A model generated the notes under the pieces. That model searched no databases. It saw only the letters and a list, made by a program, of their open reading frames with translations, and was not told where the DNA came from. Position numbers and translations under genes: made by a program. 64,000 nucleotides of DNA from Hoeflea sp. 108 (GTDB lineage Bacteria; Pseudomonadota; Alphaproteobacteria; Rhizobiales; Rhizobiaceae): NCBI RefSeq assembly GCF_000372965.1, contig NZ_KB890024.1:2358839-2422838 (forward strand). The letters run 5' to 3'. Positions 17,019 through 26,131 of this stretch are shown here, one piece after another (the stretch's first letter is position 1; every line of letters starts with the position of its first letter).

Positions 17019-17074
17019 TCGCTTGTCTTGTTGCAGAGAGCACCGTGCGGAGGCCTTGTCTGCGCGCCAGTTGA

Positions 17075-17114
17075 TTGTCGTCGTTCTGTCACTGGATCAA
17101 AACGTGCCTGTCAT
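17075..17114 (+). promoter_or_regulatory. Candidate Pho box before ugpB
   Basis: TTGTCGT (17075-17081) and CTGTCAC (17086-17092) stand 11 bases apart, as in a PhoB-binding site (two CTGTCAT-like heptamers with a 4-base spacer). A third copy, CTGTCAT (17108-17114), is in phase 22 bases further on. ugp operons are induced by phosphate starvation through PhoB in several bacteria, so position and spacing support the call. Confidence 0.5.
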
Positions 17115-17175
17115 CCCGGCGGGGTAGGGGCTGCTGCGAGCGTAGTGCTCACCAGCTTCCCGAGGGAGACGACGG

Positions 17176-18507
17176 ATGAAACGATTGATCCTGCTTGCGA
17201 CTGCGGCAAGCGCCATTGCAACGGCCGCGGGCGCGGCCGAGCGCACCAAGTTCGAATTCTGGTATGGCCTGACCGGCGACCTCGGAGAGGTCGTTGCCAA
17301 GCAGTGCCAGCTGTTCAATGAATCGCAGGACAAGTACGAGGCCGTCTGCACCGGCCAGGGCGGCTACGACAAGGCCGAGCAGAACACGATTGCCGCCTAC
17401 CGCGCCAAGCAGCAGCCGACGATCGTCCAGATTTATGACGCCGGTACGGTCAACTTCATGCTGTCGGGCGCCATCTACCCGGCCAACAAGTTCGCCGAAG
17501 ACCACAAGATGGACATCGACTGGAAGGGCTACTTCCCAGGCATCGCCAACTATTACGCCACCAACAGCGGCGACATGTGGTCGTTCCCCTACAACTCGTC
17601 GTCGGCCGTGTTCTACTGGAACAAGGATGCCTGGGCGAAGATCAACAAGACCAGCGCTCCCAAGACCTGGGCCGAGTTCGGCGAAGACCTGAAGGCCATG
17701 AAGGCCGCCGGCGTCGAATGCGGTTTCGCCTTCGATTTCGACACCTGGATGAACCTCGAGCAGTTCTCCGCCACCAACAACATTCCCGTCGCCTCGATGG
17801 ACAATGGTTATGGTGGCCTCGGCGCCGAACTGGTCTTCAACAAGACCGCCTTCGTCGACCACATGAAGGACTTCAAGGGCTGGCTCGACGCCGGCTACGC
17901 CAAGATCCAGACCACCCAGGTCGGCAAGAACCTGATCCAGTCCTTCGCCGACGGCAGCTGCGCTTCGACGATCAGCTCGATCGCCAACCACGGCACTGTC
18001 AAGAACACCCAGGTCGCCGATCTCAAGTGGGACGTGGCGATGCTGCCGGTGATCGACGCCGCCAAGCGCACCAACTCGCTGGTCGGCGGCGCCTCGCTGT
18101 GGTTGATGCAGGGCAAGTCGGAGAAGGAATATGAGGCTGCGGCCGCGTTCCTGAAATACGTGACTGCCGCAGATACCGGCGAGAAGTACATCGCCGAAAA
18201 CACTGGTTACATCCCGGTCACCACCAAGGGCTTCGACCTGCTCAAGCAGGAAGGCTTCTATGCCGACCCCAAGCATGCCGGCCGTGAGGTCGCCATCGCC
18301 TCGCTGACCGCCTCCGATGTCGGCCCGCTGTCGCGTGGCATCCGCCTCGGTAACTTCACCTCGATCCGCGCCGAAGTCCGCGCCGAACTCGAGGCGGCCT
18401 TCACCGGCCAGAAGGACATGCAGACGGCCCTCGATGCTGCCGTCGAACGCGGCAACCAGATCCTTCGTCGTTACGAGCAGACCTACAAGGGCGCTGCTCT
18501 GCCTTGA
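17176..18507 (+). CDS. ugpB: sn-glycerol-3-phosphate ABC transporter, periplasmic binding protein
   Basis: UgpB captures glycerol-3-phosphate and glycerophosphodiesters for the Ugp importer. The 443-residue product has a signal peptide (about 1-20) and the family 1 solute-binding fold with FEFWYGLTGDLGEVV, YDKAEQNTIAAYRAKQQPTIVQIYDAGT and SFPYNSSSAVFYWNKDAW, all close to known UgpB. GAGGGAGACGACGG precedes the ATG. It leads the ugpBAEC operon; a hairpin separates it from ugpA, as often occurs after highly expressed binding-protein genes. Confidence 0.95.
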   Translation: MKRLILLATAASAIATAAGAAERTKFEFWYGLTGDLGEVVAKQCQLFNESQDKYEAVCTGQGGYDKAEQNTIAAYRAKQQPTIVQIYDAGTVNFMLSGAIYPANKFAEDHKMDIDWKGYFPGIANYYATNSGDMWSFPYNSSSAVFYWNKDAWAKINKTSAPKTWAEFGEDLKAMKAAGVECGFAFDFDTWMNLEQFSATNNIPVASMDNGYGGLGAELVFNKTAFVDHMKDFKGWLDAGYAKIQTTQVGKNLIQSFADGSCASTISSIANHGTVKNTQVADLKWDVAMLPVIDAAKRTNSLVGGASLWLMQGKSEKEYEAAAAFLKYVTAADTGEKYIAENTGYIPVTTKGFDLLKQEGFYADPKHAGREVAIASLTASDVGPLSRGIRLGNFTSIRAEVRAELEAAFTGQKDMQTALDAAVERGNQILRRYEQTYKGAALP

Positions 18508-18532
18508 GCCTTCTGAAGCTCAGGAAGTAATC

Positions 18533-18555
18533 GGGCGCCGCCTTGTGCGGCGCCC
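18533..18555 (+). other. Stem-loop between ugpB and ugpA
   Basis: Perfect 9-bp arms GGGCGCCGC (18533-18541) and GCGGCGCCC (18547-18555) enclose CTTGT. No T-tract follows. Such hairpins after binding-protein genes are known to protect the upstream mRNA and give the binding protein in excess over the membrane parts; that role is inferred here. Confidence 0.65.
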
Positions 18556-18585
18556 ATCTCAGCATGCGAAACCGGGAGACGTCGC

Positions 18586-19470
18586 TTGGAAAAGCGCTCC
18601 ACTTTTTCCAATCTGTGGCTGGCGGCGGCATTCATTGCGCCGCAGATGCTGCTCATCTTCGTCTTCTTCTACTGGCCCTCGGGCGAGGCGCTCTATTGGG
18701 CACTGACCCTCGAGCCGCCCTTCGGCGGCAACAATGACTGGGTCGGGCTGCTCAATTTCCAGACTGTCTTCGCCGACCCAAAGTACTGGAGTTCAGTGCG
18801 GATCTCGCTGGCCTTCGCCGGCATGGCAACGATTTTGTCGCTGGTGATCGCGGTCATCCTTGCGCTGTTCGTCGACCGCCGGCTGCCTGGGCACCAGGTC
18901 TACAAATTCACCTTCTTCCTGCCTTATGCGCTGGCAGCCCCCGCCGTCGGCCTGGCCTTTCGCTTCATCTTTTCGCCGGATGCCGGCTTCGTCTCGGTCA
19001 TCAACCGCGTATTCCCCGACATCTGGAACCCCGCGCTCGACGGCTATGACGCCTTTGCCCTGATCGTCTTCGCTCAGAGCTGGAAGATGGTTGGCTACAA
19101 CTTCATCTTCTTCCTCGCAGCACTTCAGTCGATCCCGCGATCGGTGATCGAGGCCTGCGCCATGGATGGCGCCAGCGTGCTGCGGCGGATGCGCGACGTC
19201 CAGCTGCCGCTGATCGCACCGACGCTGTTCTTCCTCATCGTCATCAACATCACCGACAGCTTCGTCGATAGCTTCGGCATCGTCGACATCACCACCGGCG
19301 GCGGACCGGCGCGCGCGACCGACCTGATGGTCTACAAGATCTATGCCGACGGTTTCCAGGGCAAGGACTACTCGCTCGCCGCTGCCCAATCGATCGTGCT
19401 GATGCTCTTGGTCATCGCACTCACCGTCATCCAGTTCCGCTATGTCGAGCGGCGCATCCATTACAGCTGA
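18586..19470 (+). CDS. ugpA: sn-glycerol-3-phosphate ABC transporter, permease UgpA
   Basis: UgpA is one of the two membrane subunits of the importer. The 294-residue product has six predicted helices and the permease loop EACAMDGASVLRRMRDVQLPLI, the EAA motif that docks on the ATPase. The start is TTG 18586 (MEKRSTFSNLW), with GGGAG 7 bases upstream; the next in-frame ATG would cut into the first helix. It lies 14 bases before ugpE. Confidence 0.95.
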   Translation: MEKRSTFSNLWLAAAFIAPQMLLIFVFFYWPSGEALYWALTLEPPFGGNNDWVGLLNFQTVFADPKYWSSVRISLAFAGMATILSLVIAVILALFVDRRLPGHQVYKFTFFLPYALAAPAVGLAFRFIFSPDAGFVSVINRVFPDIWNPALDGYDAFALIVFAQSWKMVGYNFIFFLAALQSIPRSVIEACAMDGASVLRRMRDVQLPLIAPTLFFLIVINITDSFVDSFGIVDITTGGGPARATDLMVYKIYADGFQGKDYSLAAAQSIVLMLLVIALTVIQFRYVERRIHYS

Positions 19471-19484
19471 TCGGAGCGCCAGCC

Positions 19485-20381
19485 ATGATCGAACGCACCC
19501 CCATCCTCGATTTCGCCACCCATGCGCTGCTGATCGTCAGCCTGATCGCGCTGCTCATTCCGCTCTGGATCGTGTTCGTGGCCGCCAGCCACGACTTCCA
19601 CACCGTCAACCAGGTGCCGATGCCGCTATGGCCCGGCAGCCATCTGTTCGAGAACCTGTCCGCCGCCTGGGAACGGGGGAACTTCGACCGTGTGATGGTC
19701 AACTCGCTGATCGTCGCCGGCGGCGTTACCATCGGCAAGATCGGCATTTCGGCGATCTCGGCCTTCTCGATCGTCTACTTCAACTATCGCCTGCGCATGG
19801 TGATGTTCTGGCTGATCTTCATCACCCTGATGCTACCGCTGGAAGTGCGCATCGTGCCGACCTATGCGGTCGCAGCCGATGCGTTGAGGCCATTCCAGTC
19901 GATGCTCGATTTCGTTGGAATCAGCATCAACCTGCCGGAGTGGAACCTGCTCAATTCCTATTCGGGGCTGATCCTGCCGCTGATCGCGACCGCCACCGGC
20001 ACCTTCCTCTACCGCCAGTTCTTTCTCACCGTGCCCGACGAGTTGACGGAAGCCGCCAAGATGGATGGGGCAGGGCCGGTACGCTTTTTCCTCGAGGTGC
20101 TGCTGCCGCTGTCCAAGACCAACATGGCCGCACTCGCCACCATCATGTTCGTGTGGTCGTGGAACCAGTATCTGTGGCCGCTGCTCGTCGTCACCGACCA
20201 CCAGAACTACGCCACCGCCACCATGCAGCTGCAGAAGGTCGTTCCCGGACCGTTGTTCGGCGAGCCGCCGGTCTGGAACATCGCCATGGCGGCCAACCTG
20301 ATCGTCCTGGCCCCGCCGGTGCTGGTGACCATGCTTCTGCAGCGCTGGTTCGTGCGCGGCCTCATCCAGACCGACAAGTAA
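19485..20381 (+). CDS. ugpE: sn-glycerol-3-phosphate ABC transporter, permease UgpE
   Basis: UgpE pairs with UgpA in the membrane. The 298-residue product has six predicted helices and the EAA loop EAAKMDGAGPVRFFLEVLLPL. The segment VWSWNQYLWPLLVV and the end RWFVRGLIQTDK match UgpE well. GGAGCGCCAGCC precedes the ATG. The gene ends 11 bases before ugpC. Confidence 0.95.
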   Translation: MIERTPILDFATHALLIVSLIALLIPLWIVFVAASHDFHTVNQVPMPLWPGSHLFENLSAAWERGNFDRVMVNSLIVAGGVTIGKIGISAISAFSIVYFNYRLRMVMFWLIFITLMLPLEVRIVPTYAVAADALRPFQSMLDFVGISINLPEWNLLNSYSGLILPLIATATGTFLYRQFFLTVPDELTEAAKMDGAGPVRFFLEVLLPLSKTNMAALATIMFVWSWNQYLWPLLVVTDHQNYATATMQLQKVVPGPLFGEPPVWNIAMAANLIVLAPPVLVTMLLQRWFVRGLIQTDK

Positions 20382-20392
20382 GGAGTTCGAAA

Positions 20393-21529
20393 ATGGCCGA
20401 AATCGCCATTCGCGCGGTGCGCAAGACCTACGGCAAGAGCGAGGTCGTCCATGGCATCGACCTCGATGTCACCAGCGGCGAGCTCGTCGTCATCCTGGGG
20501 CCTTCGGGTTGCGGGAAATCGACGCTGCTGCGCATGGTCGCCGGGCTTGAGACGATCTCCGACGGCGAGATCTCCATCGAAGGCAAGGTCGTCAACAAGC
20601 TCGAGCCGCGAGAGCGCGGCTGCGCCATGGTGTTCCAGAATTATGCGCTCTATCCGCATATGACGGTCGCCGACAATATCGGCTATGCGCTGAAGATCGC
20701 CGGCATATCGAAGGCCGGGCGTCGCGAGCGTGTGCAAGCCGTGGCGACGTCGCTCGGCCTCGCCGAGTTCCTCGACCGCAAGCCGGGCCAGCTGTCCGGC
20801 GGCCAGCGCCAACGTGTGGCGATGGGTCGGGCGATGATCCGCGAGCCCAAGGTGTTCCTCTATGACGAGCCGCTGTCCAACCTAGACGCCAGGCTGCGCG
20901 TGGCGATGCGCGTCGAAATCCGCAAACTGCACCAGCGGCTGGGTGCGACGACGCTGTTCGTCACACACGACCAGATTGAGGCGATGACGCTGGCCGACCG
21001 GATCGTGGTCATGAACAAGGGCGGTATCGAACAGGTCGGCTCGCCGGCCGAAATCTATCAACGCCCGGCGACGACCTATGTCGCGGGCTTCATCGGCACG
21101 CCGGGCCTGAACCTTCTGCCTGGCATCATCGATCCGGAGAAGGGCACGGTAACGCTCGAAGACGGGCAGGCAGTGGCCTATGACCGCAGCCGCTGGCCGG
21201 CCGCCGCTCCAGGGCCGATCACGATCGGCTTCCGTGCCGAGGCAGTGGAGCTCGGCTCGGGCGGCCTGTCCGGACAGTACGATTTCTCCGAAGAACTCGG
21301 CGCCGCACAGCTCGTTCATGGCACGGTGGCGAAGTCGAGCGTGATCGCTCATGTCGTCGGCAGTTCGGTGCGCAAGGCTGGCGAGCCGCTGTCGTTCCGC
21401 ATTGCGCCCGAACATGTGCAACTGTTTGATCAAAGCGGACGTCGGCTGTCAGGTGAAAAGAGGCCGACCGTCTCGCTGGACGCTGCATCCGACATCGTTC
21501 AGGAGCGCCCGGTGCTGCTGCCGGCCTGA
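20393..21529 (+). CDS. ugpC: sn-glycerol-3-phosphate ABC transporter, ATP-binding subunit
   Basis: UgpC drives import by ATP hydrolysis. The start is ATG 20393 (MAEIAIRAVRKTYGK) with AAGGAG upstream; the frame is open much further back but only as an overlap on ugpE. The 378-residue product has Walker A GPSGCGKST, the Q-loop FQNYALYPHMTV, signature LSGGQRQRVAMGRAM, Walker B VFLYDEPLSNLDA, the switch His in VTHDQ, and a C-terminal TOBE/MalK-like regulatory domain from about 235. It closes the operon; no ugpQ phosphodiesterase follows. Confidence 0.95.
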   Translation: MAEIAIRAVRKTYGKSEVVHGIDLDVTSGELVVILGPSGCGKSTLLRMVAGLETISDGEISIEGKVVNKLEPRERGCAMVFQNYALYPHMTVADNIGYALKIAGISKAGRRERVQAVATSLGLAEFLDRKPGQLSGGQRQRVAMGRAMIREPKVFLYDEPLSNLDARLRVAMRVEIRKLHQRLGATTLFVTHDQIEAMTLADRIVVMNKGGIEQVGSPAEIYQRPATTYVAGFIGTPGLNLLPGIIDPEKGTVTLEDGQAVAYDRSRWPAAAPGPITIGFRAEAVELGSGGLSGQYDFSEELGAAQLVHGTVAKSSVIAHVVGSSVRKAGEPLSFRIAPEHVQLFDQSGRRLSGEKRPTVSLDAASDIVQERPVLLPA

Positions 21530-21647
21530 AACTGAAGACATTTCTGGTTGCAAGAACGTCGTCTCCAACCACGAACCGACGTGCAAAAGAAGCGCGCGCC
21601 GGTTCTTGCGGCCCGAACGCCGACAAATGGTGAGGTATAAGCGGCGA

Positions 21648-22853
21648 TCAGCCTCGCCGTTTTCGGGCCATCAGAAGCACCGCCAGTACGCAACACAGCA
21701 GGCCCAGCGATAACGGCAGGCCATGATGCCCGATCAGTTGCATCGCGAGGCCCGTCGCAGGCGAGCCGACGATGCCGCCGATACCCCAAGCGAGGGCGAA
21801 GGCCGCATTGCCCGCGATCAAGGCCTGGCCGCCGAAACGCTCGCCGAGCTGGATCAGCGATATCGTGTAGATCCCGAACGAGACCCCACCCCAGACGAAG
21901 ACGAGCGGCCAGATGAGCCAGGCGTTGAAGGCCAACGGCAGCAACAGGCAGCCGGCCAGCGAGGACAGGACGCAGAACACCATAGCCTGCGTCGAGCCAA
22001 ATTGCTCGGCCATGCGCCCGAGTACGATCTGCAGCGTGGCATTGCCTGCGACGAAACAGGTGATGAGCGCAGCGATGCGTCCCTCGACGCTGCCGAGAGC
22101 TGCGCCATAGACCGCAAACAGCGAAAGCAAGGTCTGCTCGAAGGCGGCGGCCGTGAAAACCGCAAGCAACAGCAGCGGTGCCAGCGAAAAGAAGCCACCG
22201 ACCGATATTGCTTGGCCTTCATGCGGCATGTCGGGCAGGCGGGATGCGACGGCAAGCACGACGAGGCCGCAGAGAAGGAAGGCCGCTATGCCGATCATGA
22301 AGGGCGGCCACCCTTGTGCGCCGAACAGGCCGAGCGACAGCGGGCCGATGGCAAAGCCACCCGAAACAACAGACGAATAGAGGCCCATGATGCGGCCCCG
22401 GCGTCGTGCGGGCGTGATCGAGATTAGCCAGGTTTCGCTGATCACGTAGAGCGGGTTGGCGAAGAATCCGAGCAGGAACCGCAACGGCATCCATCCCCAG
22501 GCGTCCTGCATCAGGGCGATCGTCACGAGAGTGGCTGCTGCGAGCGTCGAACACAGCATCGCAAGCCGTGCCGCGCCCACGCGCAGCGCCAGGGCAGGTA
22601 TCAAGGGAGCGGATACGATGAATCCCAACGGCGTCATCGCCGCCGACAGGCCGATCAGGCTTGATGTCGTCCCTTGCCGTTCGAGGATGAAGCTGAGCAG
22701 CGGATAGGTCAGCCCCTGTGCCAGGGCGAAAACCGAAACCGTCGCCATGATGCCTGTCATCGCGACCCATGGGAGACGATCCTCTCGCGATGGCTGGTGC
22801 GGGCGAACCGCTGCCGCCGCCGTAAACTCTCGATCCTGTGCCATTCGCCTCAT
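21648..22853 (-). CDS. MFS transporter, drug/sugar-exporter type
   Basis: The 401-residue product has twelve predicted helices and MFS motifs, including RFLLGFFANPLYVISETWLIS and RRRGRIMGLYSSVVSGGFAIGP near helices 4 and 5. This resembles the YcaD/UMF2-like MFS branch; the substrate is unknown. Its ATG (22853) overlaps the stop of the DUF1127 gene by four bases (22850-22853), so both are translationally coupled and this start is firm. Confidence 0.88.
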   Translation of the reverse strand: MRRMAQDREFTAAAAVRPHQPSREDRLPWVAMTGIMATVSVFALAQGLTYPLLSFILERQGTTSSLIGLSAAMTPLGFIVSAPLIPALALRVGAARLAMLCSTLAAATLVTIALMQDAWGWMPLRFLLGFFANPLYVISETWLISITPARRRGRIMGLYSSVVSGGFAIGPLSLGLFGAQGWPPFMIGIAAFLLCGLVVLAVASRLPDMPHEGQAISVGGFFSLAPLLLLAVFTAAAFEQTLLSLFAVYGAALGSVEGRIAALITCFVAGNATLQIVLGRMAEQFGSTQAMVFCVLSSLAGCLLLPLAFNAWLIWPLVFVWGGVSFGIYTISLIQLGERFGGQALIAGNAAFALAWGIGGIVGSPATGLAMQLIGHHGLPLSLGLLCCVLAVLLMARKRRG

Positions 22854-23095
22854 GCCTGCCAGAAGTGCTTGGCGATTTCAGCCTCGACTTGCCGTCTCGT
22901 CAGGCCGATGTCGTCGATCAGATGAGGTTCGTCCCTCGACTTCTGTGCAAGGTCCCAGCGAAAGCGGGACCGCCAGCTCCAGGTCGCGACCATGTTTCGC
23001 AAAGTCGCCAGGCGCGGCATATCAACCGCTGCAACAGGCACCCCAGGCCGCGTTGTCTTATGTCGGGTCGGCAAAAGGGTGAAAGCATCGTTCAT
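22850..23095 (-). CDS. DUF1127 (YjiS-like) small protein
   Basis: DUF1127 proteins are short, Arg-rich and common in rhizobia; some bind RNA or affect phosphate and stress responses. The 81-residue product starts at ATG 23095, with GGAGGTTGAG directly upstream. Its C-terminal half has WRSRFRWDLAQKSRDEPHLI followed by DIGLTRRQVEAEI, the full domain signature. The N-terminal part (TLLPTRHKTTRPGVPVAA) is low in conservation. It is coupled to the MFS gene and divergent from the winged-helix regulator. Confidence 0.85.
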   Translation of the reverse strand: MNDAFTLLPTRHKTTRPGVPVAAVDMPRLATLRNMVATWSWRSRFRWDLAQKSRDEPHLIDDIGLTRRQVEAEIAKHFWQA

Positions 23096-23220
23096 CTCAA
23101 CCTCCGTAGATCTGAAGGGGCGGGGCCTTCGACCTGAAAGAGGATGATTACTGAAGGATACGAGCAGCGCCGTCGTTAAGCTCGGCCAAATAGTTCCAAA
23201 AACTTCCAAACGAGCTATAG

Positions 23221-24741
23221 ATGCGCCGCATGCAGGGATCGCGCTTTGCCTTTGGTCCGTTCGTGCTTGATCCGGATGCGGGAACGCTCCTCCGGAACGA
23301 TGATCCTGTTGCTGTCAGCCATCGTGGAGTGAAGCTGCTTGCGGCGCTCGCCGGACGCCCGGGCGAAATCCTCCGCAAGGCCGAGCTGATGGACGCGGCG
23401 TGGCCGGGCAGGGCGGTCGAGGAGGGCAACCTCACCGTCCAGATCGCACAGCTCAGGAAGCTGCTTGGCCCGACCGGCGACGACGGCGAATGGATATCGA
23501 CGGTTCCACGCGTCGGCTACCGCTTCACCGGTGCTGTCCAAAAGCTTGGTAACACCAAGCGAAAATCCTTGCCGCTGCCCGACAAGCCGTCGATCGCCGT
23601 GCTGCCCTTTGTAAATGTTGGCAACGATGTCGAGCAGGAAGCCTTCGCCGACGGATTGACCGAAGACCTGATCACCGACCTGTCCAGGCATGCCGGCCTG
23701 TTCGTCATCGCGCGCAACTCGGCCTTTGCATATAAGGGAAGGGCGATGGACGTGCGCATGATCGCCGAGGACCTCGGCGTACGCTACTTGCTGGAAGGCA
23801 GCGCCAGGCGTGCCGCTGGGCGCGTGCGCATCAATGCCCAGCTGGTCGACGCGGCAAGTGGCGAGCATCTGTGGGCGGAACGTTTCGACCGCAGCCTGGA
23901 CAATATCTTTGCTGTCCAGGACGAAGTCACAGCCAAGATCGTCGATGCGTTGCTCGGCCGGCTGCGTACTTCGCTGCCACCACGCAATCGGCCCAGGAGC
24001 CTCGAAGCCTATGATCTCTGCGTGCGGGCGCGCAAACTGATGGATGATGAGCCGCGAACGGCGCGGCAAGCGCATCTGATGCTGACGCGCGCGGTCTCGC
24101 TCGATCCTGAATACGCCGAGGCCTATCGTTGGTTAGCCCTGAATCACTGGATGGGATCAGTTCACAGCGGCGGGCCGACCGAACATGCCCGCAAGGTCGC
24201 GCTGGATCTCGCTTGCAAGGCTGTTGCAATCGATCCCAACGACGCCGGCTGCCGCTGGGTGCTGGCTTATCTGCTGGCCTATGAGCGCAGATTTGCCGAG
24301 GCGGATGCCGAGTTCGCCAAGGCGATAGAGCTCGACCCGAACGAGGCGGACACCTGGGCGGCATTGTCCGACATCGCAGTGTTGGCTGGGCGGGTAGAGG
24401 AGGGCCTTGAGCACATTCGCAAGGCGTTCCGGCTCAACCCATATCCGGCGAACTGGTACTATCTGACGCTCGGCCAGGCGCAGTATGCTACCGGCGACTA
24501 CGAAGCCGCCGTCGAGACGATGCGCCGGGACGAGACCTACTGGACAAGTTCGCGCCGTTTCCTGGCGGCCAGCCTTGCGCAGCTCGGCCGGCTTGATGAG
24601 GCGCGGGCGGAGGTCGAATTGTTCCTTGTCGGCAATCCTGACTTCACCACGAGCCACTGGGCAGCGACCGAACCGTTCCGAGACACCACCACGCTCGGGC
24701 ATTTCGTCGACGGCTTCCGCAAGGCCGGCCTTCCGGAGTGA
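23221..24741 (+). CDS. Winged-helix/TolB-like/TPR transcriptional regulator
   Basis: The 506-residue product has an OmpR/CadC-type winged-helix DNA-binding domain (about 8-105; WISTVPRVGYRF is the wing), a TolB-like domain beginning SIAVLPFVNVGNDVEQEAFADGLTEDLI (split: SIAVLPFVN and FADGLTEDLITDLSR, about 120-245), and TPR-like helices to the end (about 255-480). No membrane helix is seen, unlike CadC. Such proteins are frequent in rhizobia, often labelled adenylate-cyclase-like although no cyclase domain is present. It is divergent from DUF1127-MFS, which it may control. Confidence 0.85.
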   Translation: MRRMQGSRFAFGPFVLDPDAGTLLRNDDPVAVSHRGVKLLAALAGRPGEILRKAELMDAAWPGRAVEEGNLTVQIAQLRKLLGPTGDDGEWISTVPRVGYRFTGAVQKLGNTKRKSLPLPDKPSIAVLPFVNVGNDVEQEAFADGLTEDLITDLSRHAGLFVIARNSAFAYKGRAMDVRMIAEDLGVRYLLEGSARRAAGRVRINAQLVDAASGEHLWAERFDRSLDNIFAVQDEVTAKIVDALLGRLRTSLPPRNRPRSLEAYDLCVRARKLMDDEPRTARQAHLMLTRAVSLDPEYAEAYRWLALNHWMGSVHSGGPTEHARKVALDLACKAVAIDPNDAGCRWVLAYLLAYERRFAEADAEFAKAIELDPNEADTWAALSDIAVLAGRVEEGLEHIRKAFRLNPYPANWYYLTLGQAQYATGDYEAAVETMRRDETYWTSSRRFLAASLAQLGRLDEARAEVELFLVGNPDFTTSHWAATEPFRDTTTLGHFVDGFRKAGLPE

Positions 24742-24780
24742 GACGCCGGCTTCGGCGCGACCTCGTTGCGAGCCATAGTC

Positions 24781-25464
24781 CTATCCTGGAGAGAGTCCGT
24801 CCAGCAGGAAACCAAGGCCTTTTTCGAAAGCACCGTCCCAATCATTGTCCAACAGCAGCCGGGAGCGTTCTATTGTCGGGTATGGTTCGCTGAGACCTGC
24901 AAGGCGCAGTTGCGCGGCTGCTCTGTCTTCCTCCGAGACATCGAAGCTCGCACGGGTGAGGGTGGCGCCCATCACATAGTTCCAGAGTGACCATATCGCC
25001 GCATTCATATCCGCGTCGGCGACCCCGGCTCTGGACAAGGTCCTGCCCAGTCGCTCCAGGCGACCGAGCATGTTCTGGCCGAGCACGCGGCGCGGCAGCA
25101 GCGATGCCGACCACGGATGGCGCAGCATGATGGCGCGCCATTCCTCGAGCATGAAGACGACTTCGCCACGCCAGTCCTGTGACGCGCAGACATGCGGCAA
25201 TCCGCTTTTTTCGAGCACCTTGTCGAGGGCCAGGTCCAGGACGACCTCCTTGTTGTCGACGTGCCAGTACAGGCTCATCACACCCGAGCCGAGGCGTTCG
25301 GCGAGCCTGCGCATCGACAAGCCGTCGATCCCCTGGTCGTCGAGCAGTTGTACTGCGACCGCCACGATACGCTCCCTGGACAGCGGCGGTTCGCTACCCG
25401 GTTCCGGCGACGTCTGTTCGCCAGCCCTTCGGGATCGTTTGCGGCCACTGGCTTTGGCTGTCAT
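24781..25464 (-). CDS. TetR family repressor with tetracycline-repressor-type C-terminal domain
   Basis: The start is ATG 25464 (MTAKASGRKRSRR) with AAGGAA 6 bases upstream. The 227-residue product has a basic tail, then a TetR helix-turn-helix at about 45-80 (GLSMRRLAERLGSGVMSLYWHV) and a TetR_C-type ligand domain (LRHPWSASLLPRRVLG and WNYVMGATLTRASF). It is divergent from the periplasmic RidA-like gene; inverted repeats lie between them, so it probably represses both. Confidence 0.88.
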   Translation of the reverse strand: MTAKASGRKRSRRAGEQTSPEPGSEPPLSRERIVAVAVQLLDDQGIDGLSMRRLAERLGSGVMSLYWHVDNKEVVLDLALDKVLEKSGLPHVCASQDWRGEVVFMLEEWRAIMLRHPWSASLLPRRVLGQNMLGRLERLGRTLSRAGVADADMNAAIWSLWNYVMGATLTRASFDVSEEDRAAAQLRLAGLSEPYPTIERSRLLLDNDWDGAFEKGLGFLLDGLSPG

Positions 25465-25555
25465 GCGCATTTCCTTGCAGTTCGGTGCATCGGCACCAGC
25501 AATGCCATGAAAAGCGGCCTTGAACAATCATCTCGTACGCCATACCATGAATCGA

Positions 25556-25572
25556 CTCGTACGGCGTATGAG
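25556..25572. promoter_or_regulatory. Candidate TetR operator between tetR and ridA-like gene
   Basis: CTCGTAC (25556-25562) and GTATGAG (25566-25572) form an inverted repeat with one mismatch around GGC. The left half is repeated at 25532-25538 (CTCGTAC, then GCCATAC). The site is in the 178-base divergent spacer, where a TetR repressor would bind. Confidence 0.5.
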
Positions 25573-25642
25573 TATTTGCGCAAGATAGGTTGAAACGGAC
25601 AGAGAGGCATGCCGCCTGCAGTCCGCGAGCCCGAGAGAAATC

Positions 25643-26131
25643 ATGTCACACCCAATTATGAAACTGCTTGTTGGAGGCTTGGTCACAATGGCCATCGGAG
25701 TTACCACCGCAACGACAGCCAACGCGAATGACCGCAAGCTGACCGTCGTCAACCCGAACAACCTCTACGACCCGACACCGAACGGCTACAGCACGGCCGT
25801 CATCGTGCCGGTTGGGGCACGAGTGGCCTACATCTCCGGACAAGGCGGCCAGGACGCCACGGGAGCCTTGTCGCCGGACTTTGCCGTTCAGGTCAAACAG
25901 GCTTACGCAAACCTCGGCGCTGCGCTCGACGGTATCGGCGCCAAACCGGATCAGGTCGCCAAGCTGACGGTCTTCGTTGTCGACCACGATATGTCCAAGC
26001 TTGGGGTGCTGACCCAGAACGTCAAGGAAATGTTCGGCGAGACGCTGCCGGCACAGACTCTGGTGCCGGTTCCCAAGCTCGCCGTTGATCCCATGCTGTT
26101 CGAGGTGGAGGCCGTGGTCGTGCTTGACTGA
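25643..26131 (+). CDS. Exported RidA (YjgF/YER057c/UK114) family protein
   Basis: RidA enzymes hydrolyse reactive enamines and imines, usually in the cytosol. This 162-residue protein has a signal peptide (about 1-29, ending ANA) before a RidA domain with AYISGQGG and VAKLTVFVV. At the place of the catalytic Arg of true RidA (PARS) it has PAQT, with Gln138, so imine deaminase activity is unlikely. It belongs to an Rid subgroup of unknown role. It is divergent from a TetR repressor. Confidence 0.85.
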   Translation: MSHPIMKLLVGGLVTMAIGVTTATTANANDRKLTVVNPNNLYDPTPNGYSTAVIVPVGARVAYISGQGGQDATGALSPDFAVQVKQAYANLGAALDGIGAKPDQVAKLTVFVVDHDMSKLGVLTQNVKEMFGETLPAQTLVPVPKLAVDPMLFEVEAVVVLD

